A stretch of DNA of 64,000 nucleotides from assembly GCA_040222235.1 (NCBI GenBank), contig JAVKDO010000012.1:13581-77580 (forward strand), written 5' to 3'. Positions 17,331 to 27,387 of the stretch are shown piece after piece. Under the pieces are notes generated by a model. The model was given only the letters and a program-made list of their open reading frames with translations, was not told where the DNA came from and did no database searches. The translations under genes and the position numbers were made by a program. How positions within the stretch are numbered: the stretch's first letter is position 1; every line of letters starts with the position of its first letter. This DNA is from UBA6059 sp040222235. GTDB taxonomy: Bacteria; Bacteroidota; Bacteroidia; Cytophagales; Cyclobacteriaceae.

Positions 17331-18647
17331 TTGGAATATAAGCGGTATCCTATCGGAAAATTGGGGCTCCTTATTGGTCTCGTATTGGTGCTACTATCAT
17401 CATGCGCCACCTTCAAGTCAAAGCAACTCAATAGTCAACTCAACAAGGCTGATAAGCTTAGTGACCATTTTGTTGGACTTGTAATATACGATCCGTTTAA
17501 CAATGAATATCTATTTGAGAAAGAGGCGGATAAATACTTCACACCGGCCTCCAACACAAAACTCTTTACATTTTTCGCTGGTCTCAAGCTGCTAGGAGAT
17601 TCATTGGATGGACTCAGGTATACAATTCAGGGAGACTCTTTGATTTTTGCAGGTATGGGAGATCCTACCTTGCTCAACCCCAAGTTTCCAGATCAGCCCA
17701 TCTATGACTTCCTCGCGTCTACCGACAAACAGCTCTATTGGGCGGCCGGGTATTATGATGAGTCCTATTTCGGACCTGGGTGGTCATGGGATGATTATGC
17801 CTATGGCTTCCAGCCAGAGCGTAGCGAATTACCTATTTATGGTAATATGGTCAGAATATTTAAGCCAATAGGAAGCGATAGTCTAAGGACGATACCTGAG
17901 CGATTCAGTGGATTAGTGGACTTGGACAATGGCCATCGAAGTAAGATTCAGCGTGATCTTCATTACAACTACTTCACGGCTAATCCAGCAATGTGGATCG
18001 ATGAAGAGGATACGCTCAATCGACCGTTTCAATACACTCCTGAGCTTGTTGCACAGTTGCTCTCCGATACCTTAAAAAAGAAAGTCTCAATCATCGAAAA
18101 CTTCGAATCAAAGTTTGATCAAACATTAAGTAGTCTACCTACTTCGTGGGTTTATGAAATAATGCTGAAGTCAAGTGACAATTTTCTCGCTGAGCAGCTA
18201 CTGCTCAATAGTAGTGCAAAATTGAGCGATCGACTTAATTCGGCCAATACTATGGTCTTTATGGAGCGGTTACACTTCAAGCATATGGAGCAAAAGCCTA
18301 TTTGGCGTGATGGATCAGGCTTAACTCGGTACAATCTAATGACCCCAAGAAGCATGGTGCAGCTCCTCGAAATGATTTATGACCACCTGCCAAAGGATGA
18401 CCTCTATACACTCCTACCGGAAGGTGGTGTTTCTGGCACCATCAAAGACTGGTACGGTGGCAATCCACCTTATGTCTATGCGAAAACTGGAACGCTGAGC
18501 AATAACCATTGTCTATCTGGCTACATCGAGACCACAAGCGGTCGTACGCTCATTTTCAGTTTTATGCATAACAATTTTCCCGGCCCCTCGGCTTCTATCA
18601 AGCCACAGATGCAACAGATCCTTGAATGGATAAAAGATAACTACTAG
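17331..18647 (+). CDS. dacB: D-alanyl-D-alanine carboxypeptidase/endopeptidase (PBP4, S13)
   Basis: A 438-residue S13 penicillin-binding protein that removes terminal D-Ala or cuts cross-bridges in peptidoglycan. A lipoprotein signal ends at S-S-C25, so it is probably anchored outside the inner membrane. Active-site motifs: S74-N-T-K77, S282-D-N284, K385-T-G387. The start is a TTG, because an in-frame TAA lies two codons upstream and no ATG precedes the signal sequence. It is divergent from the dgcN-like operon, which reinforces a cell-wall turnover theme. Confidence 0.9.
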   Translation: MEYKRYPIGKLGLLIGLVLVLLSSCATFKSKQLNSQLNKADKLSDHFVGLVIYDPFNNEYLFEKEADKYFTPASNTKLFTFFAGLKLLGDSLDGLRYTIQGDSLIFAGMGDPTLLNPKFPDQPIYDFLASTDKQLYWAAGYYDESYFGPGWSWDDYAYGFQPERSELPIYGNMVRIFKPIGSDSLRTIPERFSGLVDLDNGHRSKIQRDLHYNYFTANPAMWIDEEDTLNRPFQYTPELVAQLLSDTLKKKVSIIENFESKFDQTLSSLPTSWVYEIMLKSSDNFLAEQLLLNSSAKLSDRLNSANTMVFMERLHFKHMEQKPIWRDGSGLTRYNLMTPRSMVQLLEMIYDHLPKDDLYTLLPEGGVSGTIKDWYGGNPPYVYAKTGTLSNNHCLSGYIETTSGRTLIFSFMHNNFPGPSASIKPQMQQILEWIKDNY

Positions 18648-18669
18648 AAAGCTCCATTTTACGTTCTGT

Positions 18670-18701
18670 ATTACATCCTTTCACTATTACATCCTTTCAC
18701 T
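18670..18701. repeat. Two-copy 16-bp tandem repeat
   Basis: The unit ATTACATCCTTTCACT occurs twice in direct contact, upstream of the VOC gene and after dacB. It is probably a slippage product; a promoter or operator role is not apparent. Confidence 0.7.
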
Positions 18702-18762
18702 GCATTGAATTGATCGGGACACTTGAAATTCCTATTATTGATCTCTATCAAATGAGGAAAAG

Positions 18763-19134
18763 ATGAAAAACCCGATCAATTGGTTTGAACTCCCTGTCAA
18801 TGACATGGATCGAGCAAAGCTGTTCTATGAGACCATTCTGGATATAGAAATCACTATCCAGCATATGGGTACAGCATTAATGGGCTGGTTTCCATTCGAA
18901 CCAAATGGTGCAGGTGCGACGGGCACTTTGATGAAGGGTGATACTTATGTGCCCTCACATCATGGTACTATGGTCTACTTCTCCGTACCCGAAATCGATG
19001 ATGTAATTTCTAAAATAGAAACCGCTGGTGGTAAAATTATCAACGGCAAGTTCAGCCTTGGCGAACACGGATTCGCAGGTCACTTCGAGGACTCAGAAGG
19101 TAATCGCGTTGCTCTTCACCAAGCCGCAGGATAG
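18763..19134 (+). CDS. VOC family (glyoxalase-like) protein
   Basis: A 123-residue cytoplasmic protein of the vicinal-oxygen-chelate fold: N-W-F-E-L-P-V-N-D at 6-14, a central beta-strand repeat, and the closing G-H-F-E-D-S-E-G-N-R. It is of the small single-domain type often annotated glyoxalase or bleomycin-resistance-like; no substrate can be named. It ends 3 bp before the convergent tolC-like gene. Confidence 0.85.
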   Translation: MKNPINWFELPVNDMDRAKLFYETILDIEITIQHMGTALMGWFPFEPNGAGATGTLMKGDTYVPSHHGTMVYFSVPEIDDVISKIETAGGKIINGKFSLGEHGFAGHFEDSEGNRVALHQAAG

Positions 19135-19137
19135 TCC

Positions 19138-20490
19138 CTATTCGTCGTATTTTTCAGTGATTCCTCCTGTCAATCTCATCAACTCAGTCTCTGACTCGAT
19201 GAGGTTGTAGATCGCTTGTAGATACTGCAGCGAGGTGGTCAGAAAGGTTATCTGGATATCTCTGAAATCAAAGGAGCTAATCGTACCATTGCGATAGCGG
19301 TCAGTGGCTAGCTGAAGGTTAAGCTCTGAGGTCTCCACATTCTCACGAGATATCTCTAGAAGATTGTTGCGCAGGTTGTATTGATCATAGGTGCTTATGA
19401 GGTTGTTTTTGAGACTCTGCTTTAGCTCTGCAATCTGTAGTTGTCCGATTTGCTCGTTGATCCTGGAGTTCTCGAGCTGTCTTCTGATCCGTCCACCATT
19501 GAAAAGCGTATAGCTCAGCGTGAGGCCAGCCGTGTAGTTAAGCGTTGAAGACTTAATTCCTGATTCACCATTAGTGCCATTGGCAAACTCTGCTCCACTC
19601 AAATCCTGCACCTGACCGTTACGAGAGCCGTTTAAGTTCAGGTTAATGCTCGGATAAAGACCGGACTTTGCAACTTGTACATCCTTTCGGAGTATTTCTT
19701 GGGTGATAAACTGATTCTTCAAGTTGCTGTTCGTAGAAGTCATTTGACCATACAACTCATCAAGAACGAAGCTCTTGGCCTCAACTTCCAGAGAGTCTGA
19801 TAGATCATAATACTCGTCTACATCGATCCCCATCAAGAGGTTGAGGTTTCTCAGAGAATTGCGGTAGTTGAGCACCTGAGAGATGTAGTTGGAAGAATCC
19901 GTTAAGTAAGCGTTCTTATCCTGAAGAATATCAAAAGTCACGGCAGTACCCAACTCACCCCGCATACGTCCATAATCATACCTGTCTCGAGAAAGACCGA
20001 GCGTCCTTTGAAATACGTCCAATCTTTGCTCTTCCAGTAAGGCTGTATAATAGGCAAGAATGATAGCCTGAATCGAGTTTTCGACAACTACCTGAGCGTT
20101 ACCCATGCTCTGTTGCTCCAGATATTCCAAACGATCCTTAGTAATACGGACATTGAAACCGTTGAACACTGTCCAACTTACCGCCGCTGTTGGGTTAAAT
20201 GCACGACCCTTTATATTTCCTGAGCGCAGGAAGCCAGCAGGATTGTCAAGTTCAGTAAGACTCAGTGTTTCAGACATACCAAGGGTAATAGAAGGAAACA
20301 TACCTGCTTCACCCGCATTGTTATTGTTTCGGGCAATATCTACGCGCTGCTCCTCGATCTGAATGGAAAAATTATTTTCCAGCCCCTGAAGCACTGCATC
20401 TGAAAGTGTCAGACCTTGACCTGTAACCGTGAACGCACCTAGCTGAAGCGCCGAAATCAGCGCTATAAAAAATCGTTTAGCCATCTTCAT
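19138..20490 (-). CDS. TolC-family outer-membrane efflux protein
   Basis: A 450-residue outer-membrane channel of an efflux complex. A signal peptide (about 1-25) is followed by two repeats, each with long helices rich in N, Q and L, and the L-A-x-D-R-Y/Y-R-N-G-T signature near 405-415. It is the last gene of the MFP-RND-OMP operon; its ATG overlaps the RND stop by one base. Together they would export drugs, bile-like compounds or metals. Confidence 0.9.
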   Translation of the reverse strand: MKMAKRFFIALISALQLGAFTVTGQGLTLSDAVLQGLENNFSIQIEEQRVDIARNNNNAGEAGMFPSITLGMSETLSLTELDNPAGFLRSGNIKGRAFNPTAAVSWTVFNGFNVRITKDRLEYLEQQSMGNAQVVVENSIQAIILAYYTALLEEQRLDVFQRTLGLSRDRYDYGRMRGELGTAVTFDILQDKNAYLTDSSNYISQVLNYRNSLRNLNLLMGIDVDEYYDLSDSLEVEAKSFVLDELYGQMTSTNSNLKNQFITQEILRKDVQVAKSGLYPSINLNLNGSRNGQVQDLSGAEFANGTNGESGIKSSTLNYTAGLTLSYTLFNGGRIRRQLENSRINEQIGQLQIAELKQSLKNNLISTYDQYNLRNNLLEISRENVETSELNLQLATDRYRNGTISSFDFRDIQITFLTTSLQYLQAIYNLIESETELMRLTGGITEKYDE

Positions 20491-23400
20491 TAAAACTGTA
20501 ATTCTCTTCTGTGCTCAATCATTGCTGGTTCTACTTCCTCGTTGGTAGGTTTTGTCCTATCTCCATAGAAAACAATTCTTGCCGCTCTGTAGAAGAATAC
20601 ACGTATATCGTTAAATACCAGAATAAAGACAGGGAAGAATGATAAGATAAAAAACGTACCTAGTAATACACCCCATGCTAGTGAGATCGCCATTGGAATG
20701 ATAAACTGTGCTTGAAAACTCGTCTCCAATATCAGTGGATAAAGACCTGCTACTGTCGTCAAAGAAGTTAAAATAATCGCTCGATATCTCGCAACCCCAG
20801 CTTCAAAAGCAGCTTCTTTGATCGCAAGACCAGCTTTGATATTTCTATTAAATCGATCGAGCATAACTACAGCATCGTTGATGATCACTCCTGACAAGGC
20901 CAGGATACCATACCCACTAATGGAGTAGTAAAATGTGGCCCCTTCTACCCAGTGTCCAAACATAGCACATATCACCCCTATCGGAATCAATGAGAAAATC
21001 AACATGGTCTGATAAAGTGATCTAAAGTTGAGCGTGATAACCAGCACCAAGAGAATGAGAATGATAGGTCCCACTTGCATTAGCGAGCCAAACTCTCTAG
21101 CTCCTCGGCTCGACTGCCCTTCGTAGGTGAAGTCCAACCCAGGATATTTCAATAAAAGAGGCGGCATTACGTCTGTAGAAATCTTCTCTAAGACATCAGG
21201 TAAGCTTTGGGTCTTAGACGCTAAATCTGCTGTAACCCGTATCTCCCTTTTGCCATTAAAGTGATTGATAGAGATGACACCACGACCGATCTCATAGTCA
21301 GCGATCTCAGTCAATGGATACTCTGCACCATCACTCATCTTCATCTTCATGGACTCTAGCTGCGTGATACTGAGTCGGTCCTCTTCAGGGTACCTCACCC
21401 ATACTTTCACCTCATCTGTTCCTATTTGCAGCCTCTGAACCTCTTCACCAAAGAAGCCTTGTCTGATCTGCTTGGTAATATCCTGCTGTGTTAAGCCAAG
21501 TAGATATGCGAGTGGTTTGAGTTTCAACTCGATCTCTCTTTGCCCAATCGAGGCATTATCAGTAACATCCTTGATAGCACTGATCTCACCCAGCCTATCC
21601 TTTAGCTCGACCTTGGCCGCATCCAATTCATCTATGTCAGAACTCTTTAGAGAGATCGAGACCGGCTTACCGAAGTAGTTAACACTACCAATGGTGAACT
21701 GTTCGGCTTCTGGTACAGGCCCGATTTTTTTACGTATTTTCTCAGAAATCTCAAAAGCGGAAATATTCTTCTCATCTAGTTTCTCGAAGTTGATACCTAG
21801 ATTTCCTAGGTGGCTTCCCACCTGTCGACTTGAAGATGCCCCGACGCTAAGGTCTATTTTAGAAATGACTGAGTCTTGGAACCCGTATTCCTGTTGTATT
21901 TCTCTATGAGCAGACCACACTGAGTCCTGGAAAGCTCTAAGATAAGTTTCGGTTACGTTCTCCCTTGTCCCTGGCTTCAACTTAAGGTCGACCTTAATAT
22001 CATCTGCTGGAGGAACAGGAAAGAAACTAGAATTGATAAACCCTCCTCTGAACATACCAATTACAACAAAGAAAAAAATCAACGGAAAGCTGAACGACAC
22101 CCATTTCCAGTCAATCAAAAAGCGCAGCATTTTTGCGTAAAGCTTGTTGCGCAACCACTCAATGATGCCCTCCATAAAATTTCTAAATCTCGCATAGACT
22201 CCCTTCGTATTCGTCCTACGAGAAAGAATCCTTTCACTCGCAAGGTGAGCAGGAAGTATAAAGAAGGCCTCCACCATCGAGAAGGCTAGACAGGCAATCA
22301 CCACTATCGCCATCTCACTTGTGAAACCATTATTGTCAAGGAAAAGCAGTGGCAGGAAGGCAATCATCGTGGTGGTCACAGATGTGAATACAGACGGCAC
22401 CATCTCTAAAGTACCTTCTATCGCTGCAGTCTTGGCATCTGAACCTTTTTCGAAATGCGTATAGATGTTTTCGGCGATTACGATACCATCATCCACAAGA
22501 ATACCTACCACCAGGAGCATGCCGAATAATGACAGCATATTGATGGTAATACCCGCCATGTCGCCTACAATGAACATAGCAAGGAATGAGAGTGGGATTC
22601 CGAAAGCCACCCAAAAAGACAGTCGTAGTGAAAGGAATAGCCCAAGCGTCAACAGCACTAGAAACAGACCTATACCAAAGTTGCTGGCCAGTAGCTCCAA
22701 GCGCTCACTCAATATGTCGTTGAAGTTGAAATAAGTGAACAGTTCAACATTCGAGTTTTTACCATTAAACTCTTCAACATATTCTCCGATATAGCTACTT
22801 ATAGTTGTGATGTCCTCTTCAGGGAGCTTTGAAACAATAATACTCACTGCACGCTCATTATTGGAGTATACCTTGTTAGGTACATCCGCGAACTTCATCT
22901 GCACATCAGCAATATCTTTCAACAAAATCTTGGTGCCGTCTGGATTAGCGCGAACTATGATCTCTTCTATGATGGATGGATCAAACTCCTTCGAGTTAGC
23001 CCGAATCTTTATCTCTTCATTGCTCGTTTTGATCGAGCCTCCAGAAATATCCCTATTGTTGAATCTCACTGCATTCGCTACTGCGTCGAAAGTGACACCA
23101 TAGCGCCTGAGATCCTCCTCCAGCACCTCGATAGAGATCTCCAATTCTGGAAAACCAGACAGTCGTACTTGTGATATCTTACCAGAATTTAGCAAGTCAT
23201 TTTCCACTCGCTCTGCCGCTTTTTTGAGATCCATCAAGGAGACATCTCCCTTCACACCCATGAACATTGCAACGCTGGTCGTCTTCTGTTTGAATACGAC
23301 AGGTTTTTCTGCACTTACAGGAAATGAGTTGATCCTGTCAACCGCGTTCTTAACCTCAGTTGTCACCTCGTCTAGCTCATAGTCTCCAAGGGTCTGCACA

Positions 23401-23681
23401 GTGATGCTGGCAGAGTTCTCAGAAGAAACCGACGTAACTTCCTCAATACCTACGATACCCTTGATCGCCTCTTCTATCTTGATGGTCACTCCCTCCTCTA
23501 CTTCCTCTGGCGAAGCACCGGGATAAACCACGCTAATTGTGATGTTTCGGGGATCGCGCTCTGGGAAGAATGACTTCTTCAATCCAAAAAAGTAGCTTAG
23601 CAAACCGATGACCATTACGGTCGCGATGATTGCGTTAGCCCAAATCGGATACTTTACGAAAAACGTTACTAGTGATCTCAT
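20490..23681 (-). CDS. RND efflux inner-membrane transporter (AcrB/HAE-1 type)
   Basis: A 1063-residue proton-driven RND pump. The topology of one TM, a large periplasmic loop, six TMs, a second loop and the last TMs is clear; TM1 is about 12-32. The proton-relay pair D-D in V-G-I-L-V-D-D-G-I-V-I in TM4 (near residue 400) indicates a HAE-1-type drug pump rather than a CusA metal pump, which has a different TM4 signature. Its stop overlaps tolC by one base and it follows the MFP gene by 5 bp, so the three form one operon. Confidence 0.93.
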   Translation of the reverse strand: MRSLVTFFVKYPIWANAIIATVMVIGLLSYFFGLKKSFFPERDPRNITISVVYPGASPEEVEEGVTIKIEEAIKGIVGIEEVTSVSSENSASITVQTLGDYELDEVTTEVKNAVDRINSFPVSAEKPVVFKQKTTSVAMFMGVKGDVSLMDLKKAAERVENDLLNSGKISQVRLSGFPELEISIEVLEEDLRRYGVTFDAVANAVRFNNRDISGGSIKTSNEEIKIRANSKEFDPSIIEEIIVRANPDGTKILLKDIADVQMKFADVPNKVYSNNERAVSIIVSKLPEEDITTISSYIGEYVEEFNGKNSNVELFTYFNFNDILSERLELLASNFGIGLFLVLLTLGLFLSLRLSFWVAFGIPLSFLAMFIVGDMAGITINMLSLFGMLLVVGILVDDGIVIAENIYTHFEKGSDAKTAAIEGTLEMVPSVFTSVTTTMIAFLPLLFLDNNGFTSEMAIVVIACLAFSMVEAFFILPAHLASERILSRRTNTKGVYARFRNFMEGIIEWLRNKLYAKMLRFLIDWKWVSFSFPLIFFFVVIGMFRGGFINSSFFPVPPADDIKVDLKLKPGTRENVTETYLRAFQDSVWSAHREIQQEYGFQDSVISKIDLSVGASSSRQVGSHLGNLGINFEKLDEKNISAFEISEKIRKKIGPVPEAEQFTIGSVNYFGKPVSISLKSSDIDELDAAKVELKDRLGEISAIKDVTDNASIGQREIELKLKPLAYLLGLTQQDITKQIRQGFFGEEVQRLQIGTDEVKVWVRYPEEDRLSITQLESMKMKMSDGAEYPLTEIADYEIGRGVISINHFNGKREIRVTADLASKTQSLPDVLEKISTDVMPPLLLKYPGLDFTYEGQSSRGAREFGSLMQVGPIILILLVLVITLNFRSLYQTMLIFSLIPIGVICAMFGHWVEGATFYYSISGYGILALSGVIINDAVVMLDRFNRNIKAGLAIKEAAFEAGVARYRAIILTSLTTVAGLYPLILETSFQAQFIIPMAISLAWGVLLGTFFILSFFPVFILVFNDIRVFFYRAARIVFYGDRTKPTNEEVEPAMIEHRRELQF

Positions 23682-23686
23682 CGAGG

Positions 23687-24805
23687 CTATTTTACAATTT
23701 GAACTTTCATATTATTCGAAGCATTGGAGGGTGCGTCAACGACCATCTTATCACCTTCTTCCAAGCCATTAATGATGGCCATATTACTGGTCACTTTGAT
23801 AATGTTGACCTTTCGGGTCTTCAACACACTGTCAGCGACAACAAATACTTCATTCTTATTTCGAATGACGCTCCGCTCGATCTCCATCCCTTCATCTATG
23901 ACCTTACCAGGAATGACTGCCTTCAGGTAGAGCCCGTCATATACTTCCGTAGCGTCATCATCGATACCTATATATACACTGATAGATTGTGTATTGGGAT
24001 CAATAAAATCGGCCTTGCGCACGACTTTACCTTTCCAAGATTTAGTAGCATCTTCCTGCATTATCTTGACCTCAGCGCCTATTGTGACGTAGTTGATATC
24101 TTTCTGCTGGACGGGCACTTTGAGTTCTAGTTTATCCGTACGGATGATCGCGGCGATATTTGCCCCAGGATTGACCACAGAGCCTATTTCAAGGTTAACC
24201 GAAATAATACTTCCAGTGTAAGGTGCCACAATGGTATACTTCTTAAGATTTTCCTCCAGACTCTTGATCGAGTAGTATTCCGATAGGATACCCTTGGAAG
24301 CAAGAAAAGTCCTTGCCTTAGAAGGAATCTCAGTAGGTATCGAGGGTAAGTCCTTGTTAAGGTCAATCTTGTTGTAATATGATAACCATAGATCGTAGGT
24401 ATCTGGAAAATCAATTTTGATATCAGGGATGACCGAAGCAAACAAATTCAGGAAGTTAGCCTTACGCGACTGAAGGGTGAGCATTTGCTCATTATTATTG
24501 ATTCTAGCTAAGACCTGGCCTTTTCTAAAGTTTTCTCCGGCTTTTAGATTGACACTTCCTTGATCAAGGCGACCGCCAACTTCAGCTACTACATTGATCT
24601 GCTGTGAGGAACCCACCCGACCGAATACTTCAATTTCCACGGGAGTCTCTTTATAAACCACCTCTTGCACCTTGACATAGTTGACTACTGGTGGCTTAGG
24701 TCGCTGTGGTGGAAGCTCCTTTTTGCTTGCGAGAAAGTTGCTGAAAAAAAATGCCCCGACCAGCAGTATAGGCACGAGGATAAAAGCAATCGCTTTTCGG
24801 CTCAT
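23687..24805 (-). CDS. RND efflux periplasmic adaptor (HlyD/AcrA family)
   Basis: A 372-residue membrane fusion protein. An N-terminal anchor (about 5-27) is followed by a biotinyl-lipoyl half motif (V-G-G-R-L-D-Q-G near 90), a helical hairpin (about 120-175), the second lipoyl half (V-A-P-Y-T-G-S-I near 188-197), beta-barrel and C-terminal domains. It is the first gene of the efflux operon. Divergent drug-pump promoters were looked for in the 280 bp upstream; only imperfect matches were found and no regulator is adjacent. Confidence 0.9.
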   Translation of the reverse strand: MSRKAIAFILVPILLVGAFFFSNFLASKKELPPQRPKPPVVNYVKVQEVVYKETPVEIEVFGRVGSSQQINVVAEVGGRLDQGSVNLKAGENFRKGQVLARINNNEQMLTLQSRKANFLNLFASVIPDIKIDFPDTYDLWLSYYNKIDLNKDLPSIPTEIPSKARTFLASKGILSEYYSIKSLEENLKKYTIVAPYTGSIISVNLEIGSVVNPGANIAAIIRTDKLELKVPVQQKDINYVTIGAEVKIMQEDATKSWKGKVVRKADFIDPNTQSISVYIGIDDDATEVYDGLYLKAVIPGKVIDEGMEIERSVIRNKNEVFVVADSVLKTRKVNIIKVTSNMAIINGLEEGDKMVVDAPSNASNNMKVQIVK

Positions 24806-25086
24806 AGGTGTAATTGGTTTATTAGGTATAGGTTCTGTATGATTCCCTTTAATGGCAAAACTTGTGCTTTTGTTTCACAATTTGGCTTTTTTATGACAAA
24901 TGGGGGAGATTAATCCGTGAGTTGTCGGAAAACTGCGAGGAGTCGTTATGTTAACAAATGGATATCTCGCCAAGTTGTACTTAGTAGTACAATGCGCTAA
25001 ATACTTCAGGCACTGAAGCTATCGACTCAATGACTTGTGCCAAAGGCTTTGATGAGCTTCATGTGTCTTAGATTCATTCCAAAGGA

Positions 25087-26187
25087 CTACCCGATCACTT
25101 CGCTATAAATCCTATGTAGGTTCTTGCCCATGATCTTATCCATCTGATCTTGGGTATAACCTCGCTTGACTAACCCGTCATAGATCACATTCATGCGACT
25201 GGGGCCATTCAATTTCTCCAAGTACAATGGCCAGTAATCAGGCTTGAATTGAGCTCCTTCCTCTTTGAGTAGTATCAATATCTCTTCCTCCGTATCCGGA
25301 ATCACCCTATGATCGCGATCACTACCGATACACACCGCTTCTATGCCGGCGACTTTTACCGCATGATCGATATGATCGAAGTAGACTTCTGTATTGTTAG
25401 TTTTCTTCTCTGTCATAAAAATCCGAATCTGAGTCAACCCAACCACACCGCCTTTATCGGCTAATAGCTTGAGATTTTCATCCGTAGTATTACGATCATG
25501 ATCAAATAATGTCTTGCAGCAGGTATGTGAGATAATAACTGGTTTTTTGGAATGCTCGATGGTCTCCTTCATGGTGAGCATACCTGCATGTGATAGATCG
25601 ATCAACATGCCCATCTCATTCATCTTGGCAATCATGTCCAGACCATAGGTAGACAAACCGGCATCCGTACGCTCATAGCAGCCATCCCCCACATAATTGC
25701 GGTAGTTGTAAGTCAGCTGCACACTCCTCAGCCCTAGGTTGTAGAAGAAGTCCAGCCGATCCAAGTCCTTCTCGATAGGCGCAGAATTTTGAATCAAATA
25801 GAAGATGGCCAGCTTGCCTTCTTTCTTGGCCCTCTCGAAATCTCCCATGCTTTTGCATTTCACGAAAAAGTCTGGGTTATCATCAAAATAACGATCATAG
25901 TTGGCCAGGTCTTCCAGCAGGGTATGGAAGCCTTCCTCACCGTAGATCTTAGGATCAGTCAGTGTAATGGTCACGCTATTGGTACCACTAGCAAGGATTT
26001 TCTTGATGAGGTCAGGCGTATAAATAGTCCTAATTTCACCCATGGCATCCATGATAAGACTCGGCTTGTCCACACGCAGCGCGAAAGGCATTGCCGGTAG
26101 GCCATGACCTACTAGCAGTGCTCCAGTCAGCATGGACGACTGTTTGATAAAACTTCTTCTAGAATCGGTGGGGTTGATGCTCTTCAT
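25087..26187 (-). CDS. Membrane-dipeptidase (M19) family protein with an altered metal site
   Basis: A 366-residue homologue of renal dipeptidase with a twin-arginine-type signal (S-R-R-S-F-I-K at 9-15), so exported folded. Recognisable metal ligands are E139, H200 (L-S-H-A-G), H221 (I-S-H) and the I-G-S-D near 288. The usual first H-x-D motif is replaced by D47-A-M-G-E51, so the zinc site is unusual. It could still be active with substitute ligands, or have changed function. It stands alone. Confidence 0.82.
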   Translation of the reverse strand: MKSINPTDSRRSFIKQSSMLTGALLVGHGLPAMPFALRVDKPSLIMDAMGEIRTIYTPDLIKKILASGTNSVTITLTDPKIYGEEGFHTLLEDLANYDRYFDDNPDFFVKCKSMGDFERAKKEGKLAIFYLIQNSAPIEKDLDRLDFFYNLGLRSVQLTYNYRNYVGDGCYERTDAGLSTYGLDMIAKMNEMGMLIDLSHAGMLTMKETIEHSKKPVIISHTCCKTLFDHDRNTTDENLKLLADKGGVVGLTQIRIFMTEKKTNNTEVYFDHIDHAVKVAGIEAVCIGSDRDHRVIPDTEEEILILLKEEGAQFKPDYWPLYLEKLNGPSRMNVIYDGLVKRGYTQDQMDKIMGKNLHRIYSEVIG

Positions 26188-26294
26188 GATTGAGTATTTC
26201 TAATTAAGCTACACAAAATCCTAAAAAAGAAGAAGGCTAGTTCTATGACTGGTGCATCTGACTGAAGTGACTGGGAATTCTATAAATTTCTGTC

Positions 26295-26858
26295 ATGAAC
26301 AATCTACTGTCAGAGATAAGAGGCTGCACGGTCTGTGAGGCTAATTTGGAACATGGCTGCAATCCTGTCCTTGCAGCTCATCAAAAGAGCAAATTGGTCA
26401 TCATAGGACAAGCGCCGGGAAGTGTAGTACACAAGACAGGAATTCCGTGGGATGATAAGAGTGGTGAACGCTTGCGGGACTGGCTTCAGGTCGATGAAGA
26501 GACATTCTACGATCCAAAGGCAGTCGCTTTGATCCCGATGGGCTTTTGCTATCCTGGGAAGGGTAAGTCTGGTGATCTTCCTCCGAGACCAGAATGCGCA
26601 CCTCTCTGGCACAGGCAATTACTTGACCAAATGAAGTCTGTTCAACTGACCCTGCTCATCGGTGACTATGCGCAACAGTATTATTTGGGTGCGGCAAAAA
26701 AGAAGACACTTACTGAGACGGTCAAAAACTTTGAAGCCTATCTCCCCTACTATTTCGTATTACCACACCCGTCTCCACGCAATAACATCTGGCTCAAGAA
26801 GAATGAGTGGTTTGAAAAGGAAGTACTCCCTGAGCTTCATAAGAGAGTCCTGATTTAG
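26295..26858 (+). CDS. Uracil-DNA glycosylase superfamily protein
   Basis: A 187-residue protein with the superfamily motif A (G38-Q-A-P-G42, then G-I-P-W-D-D) and motif B (H158-P-S-P-R-N163). Uracil-DNA glycosylases of this group excise uracil or related bases during repair. Cysteines near 11, 14 and 22 resemble but do not complete a family 4-type iron-sulfur set. The substrate range is unknown. It stands between the M19 and the DUF1579-like genes. Confidence 0.82.
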   Translation: MNNLLSEIRGCTVCEANLEHGCNPVLAAHQKSKLVIIGQAPGSVVHKTGIPWDDKSGERLRDWLQVDEETFYDPKAVALIPMGFCYPGKGKSGDLPPRPECAPLWHRQLLDQMKSVQLTLLIGDYAQQYYLGAAKKKTLTETVKNFEAYLPYYFVLPHPSPRNNIWLKKNEWFEKEVLPELHKRVLI

Positions 26859-26913
26859 TTCAGGGTTGATCAAAGGGACAATTGTTATCTTACGTATTCA
26901 AATGATATGAGCC

Positions 26914-27387
26914 ATGAGGATTTCTTTTTTACTCGTTTTTGTTTTTTGTTTCACTACTGGTCAAGCTCAAGAGTATCTGAGTCTAGATAGCTTTACGGGC
27001 CAGTGGGAAGGTACGGGTGAACTCTTCGGGCAAGAAGCCCAATACAAAATGTCCTGGGAAGAAGTGCTAGAAGGTCAGTACATAAAACTTACCTTCAGCA
27101 ACGAGATCATCTCTAATGGGCAAGGCATTAGAGCAGAAGCTTATTATCAGTCTATCGGAGAACATGATGTCATCGGCAAATGGTTTGACAATCGCGGCTA
27201 CTTTGTGGAGATCGAGGGTACGCTTAGTGAAAACTCACTAACCAACCACTGGGTGAATGAGCATGAGCAGGGTAAAACGATCTATACGCTGACCAGCCCA
27301 ACGACCATCTACGTAGAAGATTTTGTCTGGAAAAGCAAGGAGTACGTCACTTTTGGTAAGGCCCAGTATTCCAAACTCGATGAGTAG
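26914..27387 (+). CDS. Secreted beta-barrel-like protein (DUF1579-like), intact family copy
   Basis: A 157-residue exported protein with a signal peptide ending at Q-A-Q19. The G-Q-W-E-G-T-G start of the mature part and the alternating beta pattern resemble small lipocalin-like DUF1579 or THAP4-type domains; the exact family is uncertain. Two damaged relatives occur in the window, at 33303-33410 (3' end only) and 54481-54930 (5' end broken), with near-identical DNA in the first 300 bp of the mature region of the latter. Confidence 0.7.
   Translation: MRISFLLVFVFCFTTGQAQEYLSLDSFTGQWEGTGELFGQEAQYKMSWEEVLEGQYIKLTFSNEIISNGQGIRAEAYYQSIGEHDVIGKWFDNRGYFVEIEGTLSENSLTNHWVNEHEQGKTIYTLTSPTTIYVEDFVWKSKEYVTFGKAQYSKLDE

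Noticed and set aside
18670..18701. CRISPR repeat
   Set aside because: Only two units in direct contact with no spacer.
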